64,000 nucleotides of DNA from Brotonthovivens ammoniilytica (GTDB lineage: Bacteria > Bacillota > Clostridia > Lachnospirales > Lachnospiraceae), in contig NZ_JAOQJQ010000001.1 of NCBI RefSeq assembly GCF_025566885.1, forward strand, positions 744,001 to 808,000. Direction: 5' to 3'. The translations under genes and the position numbers were made by a program. Under the pieces are notes generated by a model. That model did not search any database. It was not told the origin of the DNA and worked only from the letters and a program-made list of their open reading frames with translations. This document shows positions 23,665 through 31,632 of this stretch, in pieces (the stretch's first letter is position 1; each line of letters starts with the position of its first letter).

Positions 23665-24774
23665 CTATTCTTCTGCTGCGCTTTTACCATCATACCGGTT
23701 GGTCCACTCATTTAAAATGCGGTCTCTGTTCTCAGCGCACCATTTCAGATCTACATTTTTAATCAGCTGATCCATAGGATTTTTTTCATATCCTTCCGGA
23801 ATCTGATCGCCCACTCCGGTAGCAACGATGGGATAATTCTGTGCATATTTTTCCATCACACCATCTGAGATTGCCCAGTCCAGGAATTTCTTGGAAATTT
23901 CTTTTTCTCCCCCGTCCTTTTTAATCAGGCAGTTTGCTTCCACATCCCAGCCGGAACCCTCTTCTGGAAATACAACAACACCGTTATCTCCCATTTCCTC
24001 AGCTGATTTGATACATCTGTAACCAAAGCTGATACCAATTCCGTATTCTCCTTTGGCAGTATCCTTTGCCGGAGCGCTTCCGGAATGCAGATATACCGCT
24101 ACATTATCATGAAGTTTATCCAGATAATTCCATCCCTCTTCTTCTCCGTAAAGTGTCAGAAGTCCATTAACTGTTAATGTTCCTGTTCCGGAAGAAGCAG
24201 GATTAGACATTGCAATCAGCCCTTTATATTCCGGTTTTGTGAGATCTGCGTAGCTTTCCGGAATTTCTGTTACTCCATGGGAAGCTAAAACTTCTTTATT
24301 TACAAGAAAGGCTGTTTCCCAGGCATCAATTCCCACCCATTTCGGTGTCTCGGCTGAATCTTTAAATTCCGGCTGGATCCTGTCTACTCCTTCCGGAGCA
24401 TAAGGCTCTAGCATATCCTGGTCCTCTAAAACAAGAAGACTTGCTGCTGAAAGCCCCCATACCACATCAGCCTGAGGGTTATCCTTTTCCGCCAGAAGCT
24501 TTGCAGTAATAATACCGGTAGAATCTCTAGTAATATTAATCTGCACATCCGGATATTTTTCTTTAAATTCTGTCAGATAATCATTGATCTGATCATCTTC
24601 CAGAGCCGTATAAATATTTAATGTATTTTCATCCTGGGTCTCGGCAGTATCTGCACTGCCGCCTGTTTCATTTACATTTTTCACACCGCAGCCTGTTAAC
24701 GCTCCTGCAGCCAGTACAGCGCTTAATGCTGCAGCTGCCCATTTCATAGTTTTCATCTTTTTCATAATCTTCAC
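23665..24774 (-). CDS. substrate-binding lipoprotein of the phosphonate importer
   Basis: A 369-residue lipoprotein: a lipobox LTGC follows a signal segment (WAAAALSAVLAAGALTGC). The rest is a periplasmic-binding fold of the Fe(III)/2-aminoethylphosphonate class, with NIYTALEDDQINDYLTEF, ADVVWGLSA and a YGIGISFGYR segment. The start codon is GTG at 24774 or ATG 9 nt later. It is expected to deliver 2-aminoethylphosphonate or a similar compound. A 22-bp repeat duplicates part of its start region just upstream. Confidence 0.85.
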   Translation of the reverse strand: MKIMKKMKTMKWAAAALSAVLAAGALTGCGVKNVNETGGSADTAETQDENTLNIYTALEDDQINDYLTEFKEKYPDVQINITRDSTGIITAKLLAEKDNPQADVVWGLSAASLLVLEDQDMLEPYAPEGVDRIQPEFKDSAETPKWVGIDAWETAFLVNKEVLASHGVTEIPESYADLTKPEYKGLIAMSNPASSGTGTLTVNGLLTLYGEEEGWNYLDKLHDNVAVYLHSGSAPAKDTAKGEYGIGISFGYRCIKSAEEMGDNGVVVFPEEGSGWDVEANCLIKKDGGEKEISKKFLDWAISDGVMEKYAQNYPIVATGVGDQIPEGYEKNPMDQLIKNVDLKWCAENRDRILNEWTNRYDGKSAAEE

Positions 24775-24807
24775 CTTTTTACCTCTTTCATAGTTTTCAT
24801 CTTTTTC
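24742..24807. repeat. 22-bp direct repeat at the start of the binding-protein gene
   Basis: The same 22 bp occur at 24742-24763 (inside codons 4-11 of the binding protein) and at 24786-24807 (5' untranslated region), offset by 44 bp. On the minus strand each reads GAAAAAGATGAAAACTATGA plus AA. It looks like a small tandem duplication of the translation start. Confidence 0.85.
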
Positions 24808-24810
24808 TTC

Positions 24811-25626
24811 TTACCTCTCACCGGTTAAAGCTTTAAGCGTCTGCTCCGGTGCTGTGCACTGTCCCAGACAGGTCTGATGCCGTACATTAGAACCATGAAA
24901 ATCACTGCCTCCAAAAGGCATCAGTCCAAAGTCACGGCAGTACTGCTCAGCAAGCAGTTCATCTTCTTTTGAATGATCCGGGTGATACATTTCCACCCCA
25001 AAAAGTCCAAGCTGTGCATATTCCGGAATCAGATCAAAGGTTTTTTGCTGGCCCGGATGAGCCAGAACCGCACATCCCCCATCCTGACGGATGGCGCGGA
25101 TGGCATCTTTTGCATCAATATATGTAATATCAAAATCACAGGGGCCGCCATTTTTAAAAATCTCACTGTAAATCCGTCCAAATAACGCCTCGCTCTGACC
25201 GCTTTCAAACAGATACTTAAGAATATGCTGTTTGTAAATGGTCCCTTCTGTCAGCTGCAAAACATCAGCAACGGTAATCTGATATCCAAGCTCTCCTAGT
25301 ATCTGAATCTGGCGGCGGCAGTTTTCATCCCGCCGTTTTAAAAGGGGAGCGCCAAGCGCACTTACAGCCTCTGTGTTTTTGTAATTGTATCCAAGTATAT
25401 GTACTTTTCTGTTCTGACTAAAGTCATAAGCCGAAATTTCCACTCCCGGGATAATCCGGATATTATACTTTTTTCCAATCTCTTTTGTCTGCTTCGTCCA
25501 GGCAACACTGTCATGTTCTGTAAATGACAGGCAGGAAATACCCTTTTTGGAGGCTTCCTTTACGATTGCTTCCACTGTTTCGCTTCCATCGGAATGAGTG
25601 GAATGCACATGCAGATCTCCCGTCAT
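24811..25626 (-). CDS. PHP-domain phosphodiesterase, probable PhnPP (replaces PhnP)
   Basis: A 271-residue PHP-family metal hydrolase: DLHVHSTHSDGS at the N-terminus (His-x-His and the next His/Asp), FTEHDS, LAHPGQ, and GSDFHG at the C-terminus. Known: a PHP protein in the Eggerthella lenta phn operon hydrolyses the 1,2-cyclic ribose phosphate made by C-P lyase, cutting both ester bonds. Here it sits inside the phn operon (ATGA overlap with phnL) while no PhnP gene is present, so the same job is likely. It should act in the cytoplasm. Confidence 0.8.
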   Translation of the reverse strand: MTGDLHVHSTHSDGSETVEAIVKEASKKGISCLSFTEHDSVAWTKQTKEIGKKYNIRIIPGVEISAYDFSQNRKVHILGYNYKNTEAVSALGAPLLKRRDENCRRQIQILGELGYQITVADVLQLTEGTIYKQHILKYLFESGQSEALFGRIYSEIFKNGGPCDFDITYIDAKDAIRAIRQDGGCAVLAHPGQQKTFDLIPEYAQLGLFGVEMYHPDHSKEDELLAEQYCRDFGLMPFGGSDFHGSNVRHQTCLGQCTAPEQTLKALTGER

Positions 25627-26336
25627 GACATCCCTCCTTTATCCGCAAAATGACCTTTGCTTAAGTTATAAACCTGATCGCACAGGCCATCCATAAATTC
25701 AAGATCGTGGAAAATCCCAAGCATGGATGTCCCCTCTTCTTTCAAACGGAGCAGAAGATCTCTTACCAGCAGCTTTGTATCCGGATCCAGGCTGGCTGTG
25801 GGCTCATCTAACAGCAGAAGCCGCGGAGCCTTTACCATGGCATGAGCCAGATTTAATCTGAGTTTTTCTCCCCCGGAAAAGGTGGCCGGATACAGTTCCC
25901 AGAGTTCTTCACTGAGTCTGAAATACCGAAGCATTTCTTCCGCCTTCCTGGCTGCCTCTTCCTGAGAAAATCCAGCCTCCAAGGCGGCATCTATCACATG
26001 CTGGCGGGCAGTTGTTCTTGGCAGCATAGACAAAAACTGTGATACATATCCAATTTCCGCTTTTCTTAAATGTATAATCCGCCGCTCATCTGCCGTTACA
26101 AGATCAAGAGGCCCATAAGCTAAAGAATCATAAATAACACTTCCGCCGGTTGCCAGATATGTCCGGTAAATACAGCGGAGCACCGTGGATTTCCCTGCTC
26201 CGGAAGTCCCTACAATTCCAATAAATCCGCCTTTTTGCAGCTGAAAGGAAATATTGCTGCAGCTTTTGATTTGTTTTTTTTGCTCATGAAGATAAAAATC
26301 TTTTGTGAGATGATCAATATTTAAAATGACTCCCAT
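25623..26336 (-). CDS. phnL: PhnL, ABC-ATPase-like subunit of the C-P lyase system
   Basis: A 237-residue ATPase. Walker A is GTSGAGKST, signature FSGGEKLRLNLAHAM, Walker B LLLDEPTASLD. PhnL belongs to the PhnGHIJKL system and is thought to help transfer the purine-exchange step of phosphonate onto ribose triphosphate; it is not a transporter subunit. It overlaps phnM by 16 nt and the PHP gene by 4 nt. Confidence 0.93.
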   Translation of the reverse strand: MGVILNIDHLTKDFYLHEQKKQIKSCSNISFQLQKGGFIGIVGTSGAGKSTVLRCIYRTYLATGGSVIYDSLAYGPLDLVTADERRIIHLRKAEIGYVSQFLSMLPRTTARQHVIDAALEAGFSQEEAARKAEEMLRYFRLSEELWELYPATFSGGEKLRLNLAHAMVKAPRLLLLDEPTASLDPDTKLLVRDLLLRLKEEGTSMLGIFHDLEFMDGLCDQVYNLSKGHFADKGGMS

Positions 26337-27532
26337 TGCCGGTCCCTGCCTTTCCTGTAATACTCATTTTTCATTACATAATTTCCGCTGGTGAAGACAG
26401 ATTTCAGATACGGACGTTCCTGCTCCTCTGAGATTACCAGGAAGTCTGCCCGTTTCCCCGGTGTTATAGAGCCTGTATCCTCTGAGATCCCCACTGCCTT
26501 TGCAGGATTTAAGCTGACCAGACGGCAGGCCGCAGGCAAGGTCAGTATTCCTTTGTTTTTCAGATAAAACACTGCCCTAAGCAGCGCCTGGGGATAATAA
26601 TCACTGCACAAAATCGAAATACATCCTTCCCGTATGGCATCCTCCGCTCTCAGATTACCGGAATGGCTTTTCCCAAGGAGTATATTGGGCGCTCCCGCCA
26701 TGGCATAAAGTCCTGCCTGTGCCGCTTCTTTTGCTGTTTCCATGGTAATTGGAAACTCACTGATCAAAATACCGTCAGCCTTATTTTTCCGGATTTTCTC
26801 TGGTGTATCGTCATCATGACTGGCAACGGGGATGGAAAGGCGGGCCGCTTCTTTTAACAGACGGTCATAAGCTTCTCCCTCTACCATAGGCTTTGTTCTC
26901 TCAATTTCCAGAAGCTTTTGAAATTCTGCCTCACTGATGGAACGCTGATCTGCGGGAAGATGTCTCCGATAAATATTCAGATCTTTATACTGCCCCTGTC
27001 CCGGCCGGTGATCCATCACTGACAGGAGATTTACGCACCCCTCTTCCATCATCTTTAACGCCTGGTCATAACATTCAAGGTTATCCAGCTCATAGCGCAG
27101 ATGAAAGCGGTTGTGAATCATATGGGGACGGTTTTGTATCTTTTTAATTTCCTCTGCAAGCTTTCTGACACAGTCCGCTTTTCTGCATTCTTTTGCATCC
27201 CAGCTGCCGGAACGGTACATGGCAATGGAATGAAAAATAGTGGTAATTCCACAGGCTGCCAGTTCCCGCTCTGCACTCTCAAGAGCAGCACCAATCTCCA
27301 TAAAAGCTGTAGATCTGGGCTGAACAAGCATTTCAATCATATCAGAATGAATGTCAATCAATCCCGGAAGGATAAAAGCGCCTTTTAAGTCTACAGTATT
27401 TTCCCCAGAAACTGTTTCTTCCGATTGGGAAGAGGGAATCACTTCCTGTATCAGTTCTCCGTCAAGAACCAGACTTCCGTGCACCACCTGATCCTCTGTT
27501 ACGATATTTGCGTTATATAATATCTTTTTCAT
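26321..27532 (-). CDS. phnM: PhnM, ribosyl alkylphosphonate triphosphate diphosphatase
   Basis: A 403-residue amidohydrolase that removes pyrophosphate from ribose 1-alkylphosphonate 5-triphosphate to give the C-P lyase substrate. Metal-ligand motifs are visible: LIDIHSDMIEM near residue 60 and SHDDDTPEKI near residue 240, then CSDYYPQ. AGGAG lies 12 nt upstream of the ATG. It sits between phnK and phnL, a different order from E. coli (K-L-M). Confidence 0.94.
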   Translation of the reverse strand: MKKILYNANIVTEDQVVHGSLVLDGELIQEVIPSSQSEETVSGENTVDLKGAFILPGLIDIHSDMIEMLVQPRSTAFMEIGAALESAERELAACGITTIFHSIAMYRSGSWDAKECRKADCVRKLAEEIKKIQNRPHMIHNRFHLRYELDNLECYDQALKMMEEGCVNLLSVMDHRPGQGQYKDLNIYRRHLPADQRSISEAEFQKLLEIERTKPMVEGEAYDRLLKEAARLSIPVASHDDDTPEKIRKNKADGILISEFPITMETAKEAAQAGLYAMAGAPNILLGKSHSGNLRAEDAIREGCISILCSDYYPQALLRAVFYLKNKGILTLPAACRLVSLNPAKAVGISEDTGSITPGKRADFLVISEEQERPYLKSVFTSGNYVMKNEYYRKGRDRQWESF

Positions 27533-27555
27533 AATGCTTTGTTTCTCTCCTAGGT

Positions 27556-28395
27556 TTATAAAAGGGAATGCACCAGCTGCTGTGTATAACTGTGCTGGGG
27601 ATCATCCAGAATCTGATCTGTCAGTCCCCGTTCAATAATCTGTCCGTCAAGCATCACAATGGTGCGGTCTGCCAGCATCCTGATAACCGCCAGATCATGG
27701 GAAACCAGCAGAATAGAGATATTAAATTCCTGTCTGATTTTCCGGATCAGATCTAAAACCTTAGCCTGCACCGACAAATCTAGTCCCGTTGTAACTTCAT
27801 CCAGCAGCAGCACCGCCGGATTGTTGGCTAAAGCTTTTGAAATCTGCACTCTCTGCTGCATACCTCCGCTGAAGTTTTTCGGCGGCTCTTTCATACGCTC
27901 CGGAAGGATTTCCACTGCTTTTAACAGCATAAGCGCACGGTCTGTCATCCCCTGAAACTCCCGGTGTCCGGAGGCAATGAGCTTTTCTGCAATGTTGCCG
28001 GCGCTGGAATAATCCATGCGCAGCCCCAGCACAGGGTTCTGATAAACCATTCCCATAATGTGATTGCGGATATATTTTTTCTGCTGTAAATTCTGATGAA
28101 AGATATCTTCTTTCCCATCTTTATAGTTGCCAAGATAAGCCTCTCCTTTTGTAACCGGGAAGTCAAAATAAAGGCTCTTCATCATGGTTGACTTTCCGGA
28201 ACCGGATTCTCCAACCACACCTAAAATCTCTCCGGGATATAATTCAAATCCCACATCTTTACACGCCCAGACTGTTTTACACTCCGGACATGTATTTTTA
28301 TTTAACCTTCCGCCGCCGATACAGTGGGGACATCCATTTCCATACCGCACGGTCAGTCCCTTTACCCGTAACAATGGCTGTTCCTGATTGCTCAT
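27556..28395 (-). CDS. phnK: PhnK, ABC-ATPase subunit of the C-P lyase complex, with zinc-ribbon-like insert
   Basis: A 279-residue ATPase that docks on the PhnGHIJ core. The ATG at 28395 is used because GGAG lies about 11 nt upstream and the frame then overlaps phnJ by 4 nt. Walker A is GESGSGKST, signature FSGGMQQRVQISKA, Walker B LLLDEVTTGLD. Residues about 20-39 hold an extra CPHC...CPEC pair with 10 residues between, absent from E. coli PhnK. It looks like a small metal-binding knuckle before the Walker A strand. Confidence 0.95.
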   Translation of the reverse strand: MSNQEQPLLRVKGLTVRYGNGCPHCIGGGRLNKNTCPECKTVWACKDVGFELYPGEILGVVGESGSGKSTMMKSLYFDFPVTKGEAYLGNYKDGKEDIFHQNLQQKKYIRNHIMGMVYQNPVLGLRMDYSSAGNIAEKLIASGHREFQGMTDRALMLLKAVEILPERMKEPPKNFSGGMQQRVQISKALANNPAVLLLDEVTTGLDLSVQAKVLDLIRKIRQEFNISILLVSHDLAVIRMLADRTIVMLDGQIIERGLTDQILDDPQHSYTQQLVHSLL

Positions 28396-29234
28396 AAAAG
28401 ACCTCTCCTTTTTCTGCAGAATCCCGTATCGCTGCATTCGTAATAGCGCTCATTTGTTTCCTCATCCACCAGCTCATCCAGAAAAACATTTTCTGCACCG
28501 CAGAGACGACAGGTTTTGCCTGAAAAGTCTTCTGTTTCAAAAGGCACATCATCAAATGCCATAGGGATTACTTTTGTGTGGGGAGGAATTGCATATATTT
28601 TTTTCTCTCTTCCGGCGCCAAACAGATACAGGGCGTCACTGTCATTTAACTTTGGCGTATCATATCTTGGAACCGGACTTGGATTCATAACATAACGGTC
28701 CTCCACAAATACCGGATATTCCGAACTGATGCCGATTTTACCGCACCGGATTAAATCCTCATACAGTGTCAGCCACATGGGGCTGTATTCGGCTTCCGCA
28801 TGCATCTGTTTTGTTACCGCCTCCCTGGGTTCTACTACCCTTAAGGGCTCCGGGGTAGGAACCTGAAGAACCAGGATCTGATCTTCCCTCAGAGGGATTT
28901 CCGGAATTCTGTGACGGGTCTGAATCAATGTTGCCTCTTCAGAATCCGCAGTAAGTTCTACATCGGTGCAGGCAGATACAAACTTTTTTATATTTACTGC
29001 ATTTACACTGTCATCACTTCCCTGGTCAATCACTTTTAACCGGTCATCTCTGCCAATAATAGACAAAGTAATCTGTATGCCTCCGGTTCCCCAGCCTCTT
29101 CCGATAGGAAGCTCCCTGCTTCCGAAAGGAACCTGATAACCAGGAATTGCAATGGCTTTTAACAGACTTCTTCGAATTTCCCGTTTGGAATTCTCATCCA
29201 GAAAAGCGAAATTATAATGTCGGCTGTCAATCAT
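28392..29234 (-). CDS. phnJ: PhnJ, radical-SAM C-P lyase
   Basis: A 280-residue enzyme that cleaves the carbon-phosphorus bond of ribose alkylphosphonate phosphate with a 4Fe-4S cluster and S-adenosylmethionine. The signature C-x2-C-x21-C-x5-C is exact, at Cys242, Cys245, Cys267 and Cys273, one position from the E. coli numbering, so both the cluster ligands and the catalytic thiol are kept. ATG 29234 is preferred over 29258 because AGGAG lies 7 nt before it and the overlap with phnI shrinks to 8 nt. Confidence 0.97.
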   Translation of the reverse strand: MIDSRHYNFAFLDENSKREIRRSLLKAIAIPGYQVPFGSRELPIGRGWGTGGIQITLSIIGRDDRLKVIDQGSDDSVNAVNIKKFVSACTDVELTADSEEATLIQTRHRIPEIPLREDQILVLQVPTPEPLRVVEPREAVTKQMHAEAEYSPMWLTLYEDLIRCGKIGISSEYPVFVEDRYVMNPSPVPRYDTPKLNDSDALYLFGAGREKKIYAIPPHTKVIPMAFDDVPFETEDFSGKTCRLCGAENVFLDELVDEETNERYYECSDTGFCRKRRGLL

Positions 29235-30330
29235 GTTTGTTCTCCTTCTTTCTGACACGGTCCAGTTTTGACTGGAAGGTTACGTAATGAGGAAGCTTTA
29301 AATGGGAAATAAATCCCTGCATCTCCAGGCAGTCTCCGTGTGTCAGCACAAATTCCTCGTCCTGAGAAGGCGCCCCGCCCACAGTATTTAAGCTGGCGTC
29401 TGCAATGGACATGGCAATGGCTTTGGTTTCATTTCTGCCAATCACACATCCGTAACCTCCGGAAAGTGTCAGCTGGTCAAATTCTTCGTCAGTTTCTGTA
29501 TGACTGGGCCAGAGGGCTTCCACTTCTGTCAGATACAGTTCCCCGATGACGATGGTCTCCCCTTCCTCTAACGGATCCATAATCTCAATGCTCAGCCATC
29601 CGCTCCTAAGCTCGCTGACAGTGGGATGCACTGCACCGTATCCCCGCATGGCGCTGTAGGCAACACCCTCTAAAAATCCGGTTTCACTTCTTGTTAGAGT
29701 CTGAAGCCTTGCGCTTCTGGGAGCCGGAAACGTCAGTACATGAGTTGTTACATCAAATGGTTCCGAATCATCTTCCGATACTTCCTCTAAGACTCCATCT
29801 TTTCTTAAAATATCGTCTACTCTTGTGCAATAAATATCTTCTGCATTCCGTACCTCTTCCTGCCCGCACGCTTCGCCTTCATAACCTTTTATGTTATCCT
29901 CTTTGCCCTCAGCTTCGAAATTTTCTTTATCATCCATCAGAGAAAAATCAAGCATTCTGTGAGAATAGTCAAACGTCGGTCCAAGAATCTGTCCTCCGGG
30001 AATATCTTTAAAAGACGCTGAAATTCTCCGGCAGATTCTCATATCTTTACAGTCCTCCGGAAGGGAGTAATAGTCCCTTTTTAAGGTACTTCTATAAGCT
30101 CTCAGCAAAAATACTGCCTCTTCTGTACTTCCGCTGCTTTGTTTTAAGGCCAAAGCGGCATACTCTGGTGCATAAAGCCCAGCTTCACTCATAATCTGAT
30201 CAATCAGATACGGCATATTTTCCAGAATATCTTCCACTAAGATTGGCCGTTTTGCCGCATGACAGTGTTTTAACAGCTTTAAAGACTGTTCAATGGCTGC
30301 CTCTCCGCCTTTTACTGCTACGTATGCCAT
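29227..30330 (-). CDS. phnI: PhnI, core subunit of C-P lyase
   Basis: A 367-residue protein starting MAYVAVKGGEAAIEQ, typical for PhnI. With PhnG and PhnL it attaches the phosphonate to the ribose of ATP, releasing adenine, and it forms the core complex with PhnG, H and J. The segment with an acidic insert (about residues 140-190) is less conserved. AAGGAG lies 8 nt before the start, and 3 nt separate it from phnH. Confidence 0.95.
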   Translation of the reverse strand: MAYVAVKGGEAAIEQSLKLLKHCHAAKRPILVEDILENMPYLIDQIMSEAGLYAPEYAALALKQSSGSTEEAVFLLRAYRSTLKRDYYSLPEDCKDMRICRRISASFKDIPGGQILGPTFDYSHRMLDFSLMDDKENFEAEGKEDNIKGYEGEACGQEEVRNAEDIYCTRVDDILRKDGVLEEVSEDDSEPFDVTTHVLTFPAPRSARLQTLTRSETGFLEGVAYSAMRGYGAVHPTVSELRSGWLSIEIMDPLEEGETIVIGELYLTEVEALWPSHTETDEEFDQLTLSGGYGCVIGRNETKAIAMSIADASLNTVGGAPSQDEEFVLTHGDCLEMQGFISHLKLPHYVTFQSKLDRVRKKENKHD

Positions 30331-30333
30331 AAT

Positions 30334-30930
30334 TTAACACTCCTTTTTCTGCACTGCTTTTACTAATCTTGGTACTGCCATGAGATTTCCCTTGGAATCC
30401 GCAAAAATCAAATCAATACCGCAGGGATATTCAATGGCTGTCTCCTGACGGATTGCAAGAATTGTCTTAATATATTCTGTGGTCTTAAGCTCTTTGCTTT
30501 TCTGTATTCCGGGACCTGTCAGACAAAGGGTCTCCTCTCCTGACAACGCAGGACAGTATATGAGAAAAACTGCTGAATCCTGAGGATTTTCCAGCGTCCC
30601 CGTTTTTACTTTAAAAAACATGTTCCGTATAGACTCATAATTTAAGCTTCCGGTAAGGAATACAAAATCTGCCTCTTCCAGTTTTCCCCTTCTGCTTAAG
30701 GTTTCATCTAAAAGCGCCCGGGCAAAGCTTTCATCCTTTTCCACATAAAAGCTGACCTCATTGTCAAGCAGCGTACAGGAAAGGGCCAGAAGCTCTTTGT
30801 CTTTTCTTAAAAACCCCTGCGCTTCCCGGCTGATATTCTGAATCTTCCCGGGTTTTGCCATGACATCCATCAGCTTTCTGAAAATGCTCTGGGTATCATA
30901 AACAAAATCAAATGTATAGACCTGCTCCAT
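30334..30930 (-). CDS. phnH: PhnH, core subunit of C-P lyase
   Basis: A 198-residue PLP-transferase-fold protein without catalytic function of its own, part of the PhnGHIJ complex. Family features are the N-terminal FDFVYDTQSIFRKLMDVMAKPG and the C-terminal GIDLIFADSKGNLMAVPR. Length agrees with E. coli PhnH (194). It starts 1 nt after the phnG stop, with GGGAGG inside phnG as ribosome site. Confidence 0.95.
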   Translation of the reverse strand: MEQVYTFDFVYDTQSIFRKLMDVMAKPGKIQNISREAQGFLRKDKELLALSCTLLDNEVSFYVEKDESFARALLDETLSRRGKLEEADFVFLTGSLNYESIRNMFFKVKTGTLENPQDSAVFLIYCPALSGEETLCLTGPGIQKSKELKTTEYIKTILAIRQETAIEYPCGIDLIFADSKGNLMAVPRLVKAVQKKEC

Positions 30931-30931
30931 G

Positions 30932-31357
30932 TCAGCTGCCTCCCATCGTATTGAAATTCACTCTGGATTTTAATACCTCACCGTTAAATCCAGCGCGCGC
31001 ATTTTTTTGTTCCACTTCCAGTTTACAAATCTGCACTTCCAGCTCCTTGGCCAAAGGGATATTCCCCCGGAACGCTGCATCAATCACAGCTGCTGCAGTT
31101 ACTTTCTCAAAGTCATCCCCCATCATTACAGAAAAGCCTCTGACTCCGTCCATTTCCACCATGCATTCACTGCACAGGGCCTCTCCAAGATAAAATCTTG
31201 TAGACGCAATAGGATCTTTCATCTGAATCATCGTCAGTGTTTTCTGTGGAGGGCGCAGGCTTTTTACGTTATGACTGGCGGTCACTAGTTCTGCAAGTTC
31301 TTTTACCTGACTGCAGCTGGCTGCAGCCAGAATTTTGGAATATTTTTTTCTTTCCAT
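30932..31357 (-). CDS. phnG: PhnG, core subunit of C-P lyase; first gene of the operon
   Basis: A 141-residue protein of the PhnG family (KDPIASTRFYLGEALCSECMVEMDG-like centre, with YLGEAL conserved). It interacts with PhnI and PhnJ. GGGAGGAAG lies about 11 nt upstream of the ATG. No regulator gene such as phnF is beside it. I did not find a convincing promoter in the 150 bp upstream. Confidence 0.93.
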   Translation of the reverse strand: MERKKYSKILAAASCSQVKELAELVTASHNVKSLRPPQKTLTMIQMKDPIASTRFYLGEALCSECMVEMDGVRGFSVMMGDDFEKVTAAAVIDAAFRGNIPLAKELEVQICKLEVEQKNARAGFNGEVLKSRVNFNTMGGS

Positions 31358-31512
31358 GTTTTCGAAACTTCCTCCCGTTTCTTTAAATTCCTTATTTACA
31401 CTAACATTCTTTTTTTCACCCTTCTATCGGGTTTCCGTTAAAGTTTGGTTATATTCCCTGCAGTGGGTCTAAAGCCTGATGATCAGCGGTTTTTCAGCCA
31501 TTTCTTTTGGAA

Positions 31513-31574
31513 AATAAAAAAGAAAATGCCTGAAACCGGACACTTTTTATGTCTCATTTCAAACATTTTCTTTT
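31513..31574 (-). terminator. terminator between the ABC exporter and the phn operon
   Basis: On the minus strand AAAGAAAATG-TTTGAAA pairs with TTTCAGGCATTTTCTTT and is followed by TTTATTTT. It ends the ABC exporter operon and separates it from phnG. The rest of the 31,358-31,632 gap shows nothing else that I recognise. Confidence 0.7.
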
Positions 31575-31632
31575 TGATTTTTTTACGTATTTTTATCTTT
31601 TCTGTCCGGAAAATCTCTCCAATACTTCCGGT

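Noticed and set aside
20912..24774. First importer as an iron(III) transporter
   Set aside because: The sequence class alone allows iron, but the genes continue the C-P lyase operon with 14-35 nt gaps, so a phosphonate is the better reading; iron is kept as the alternative.
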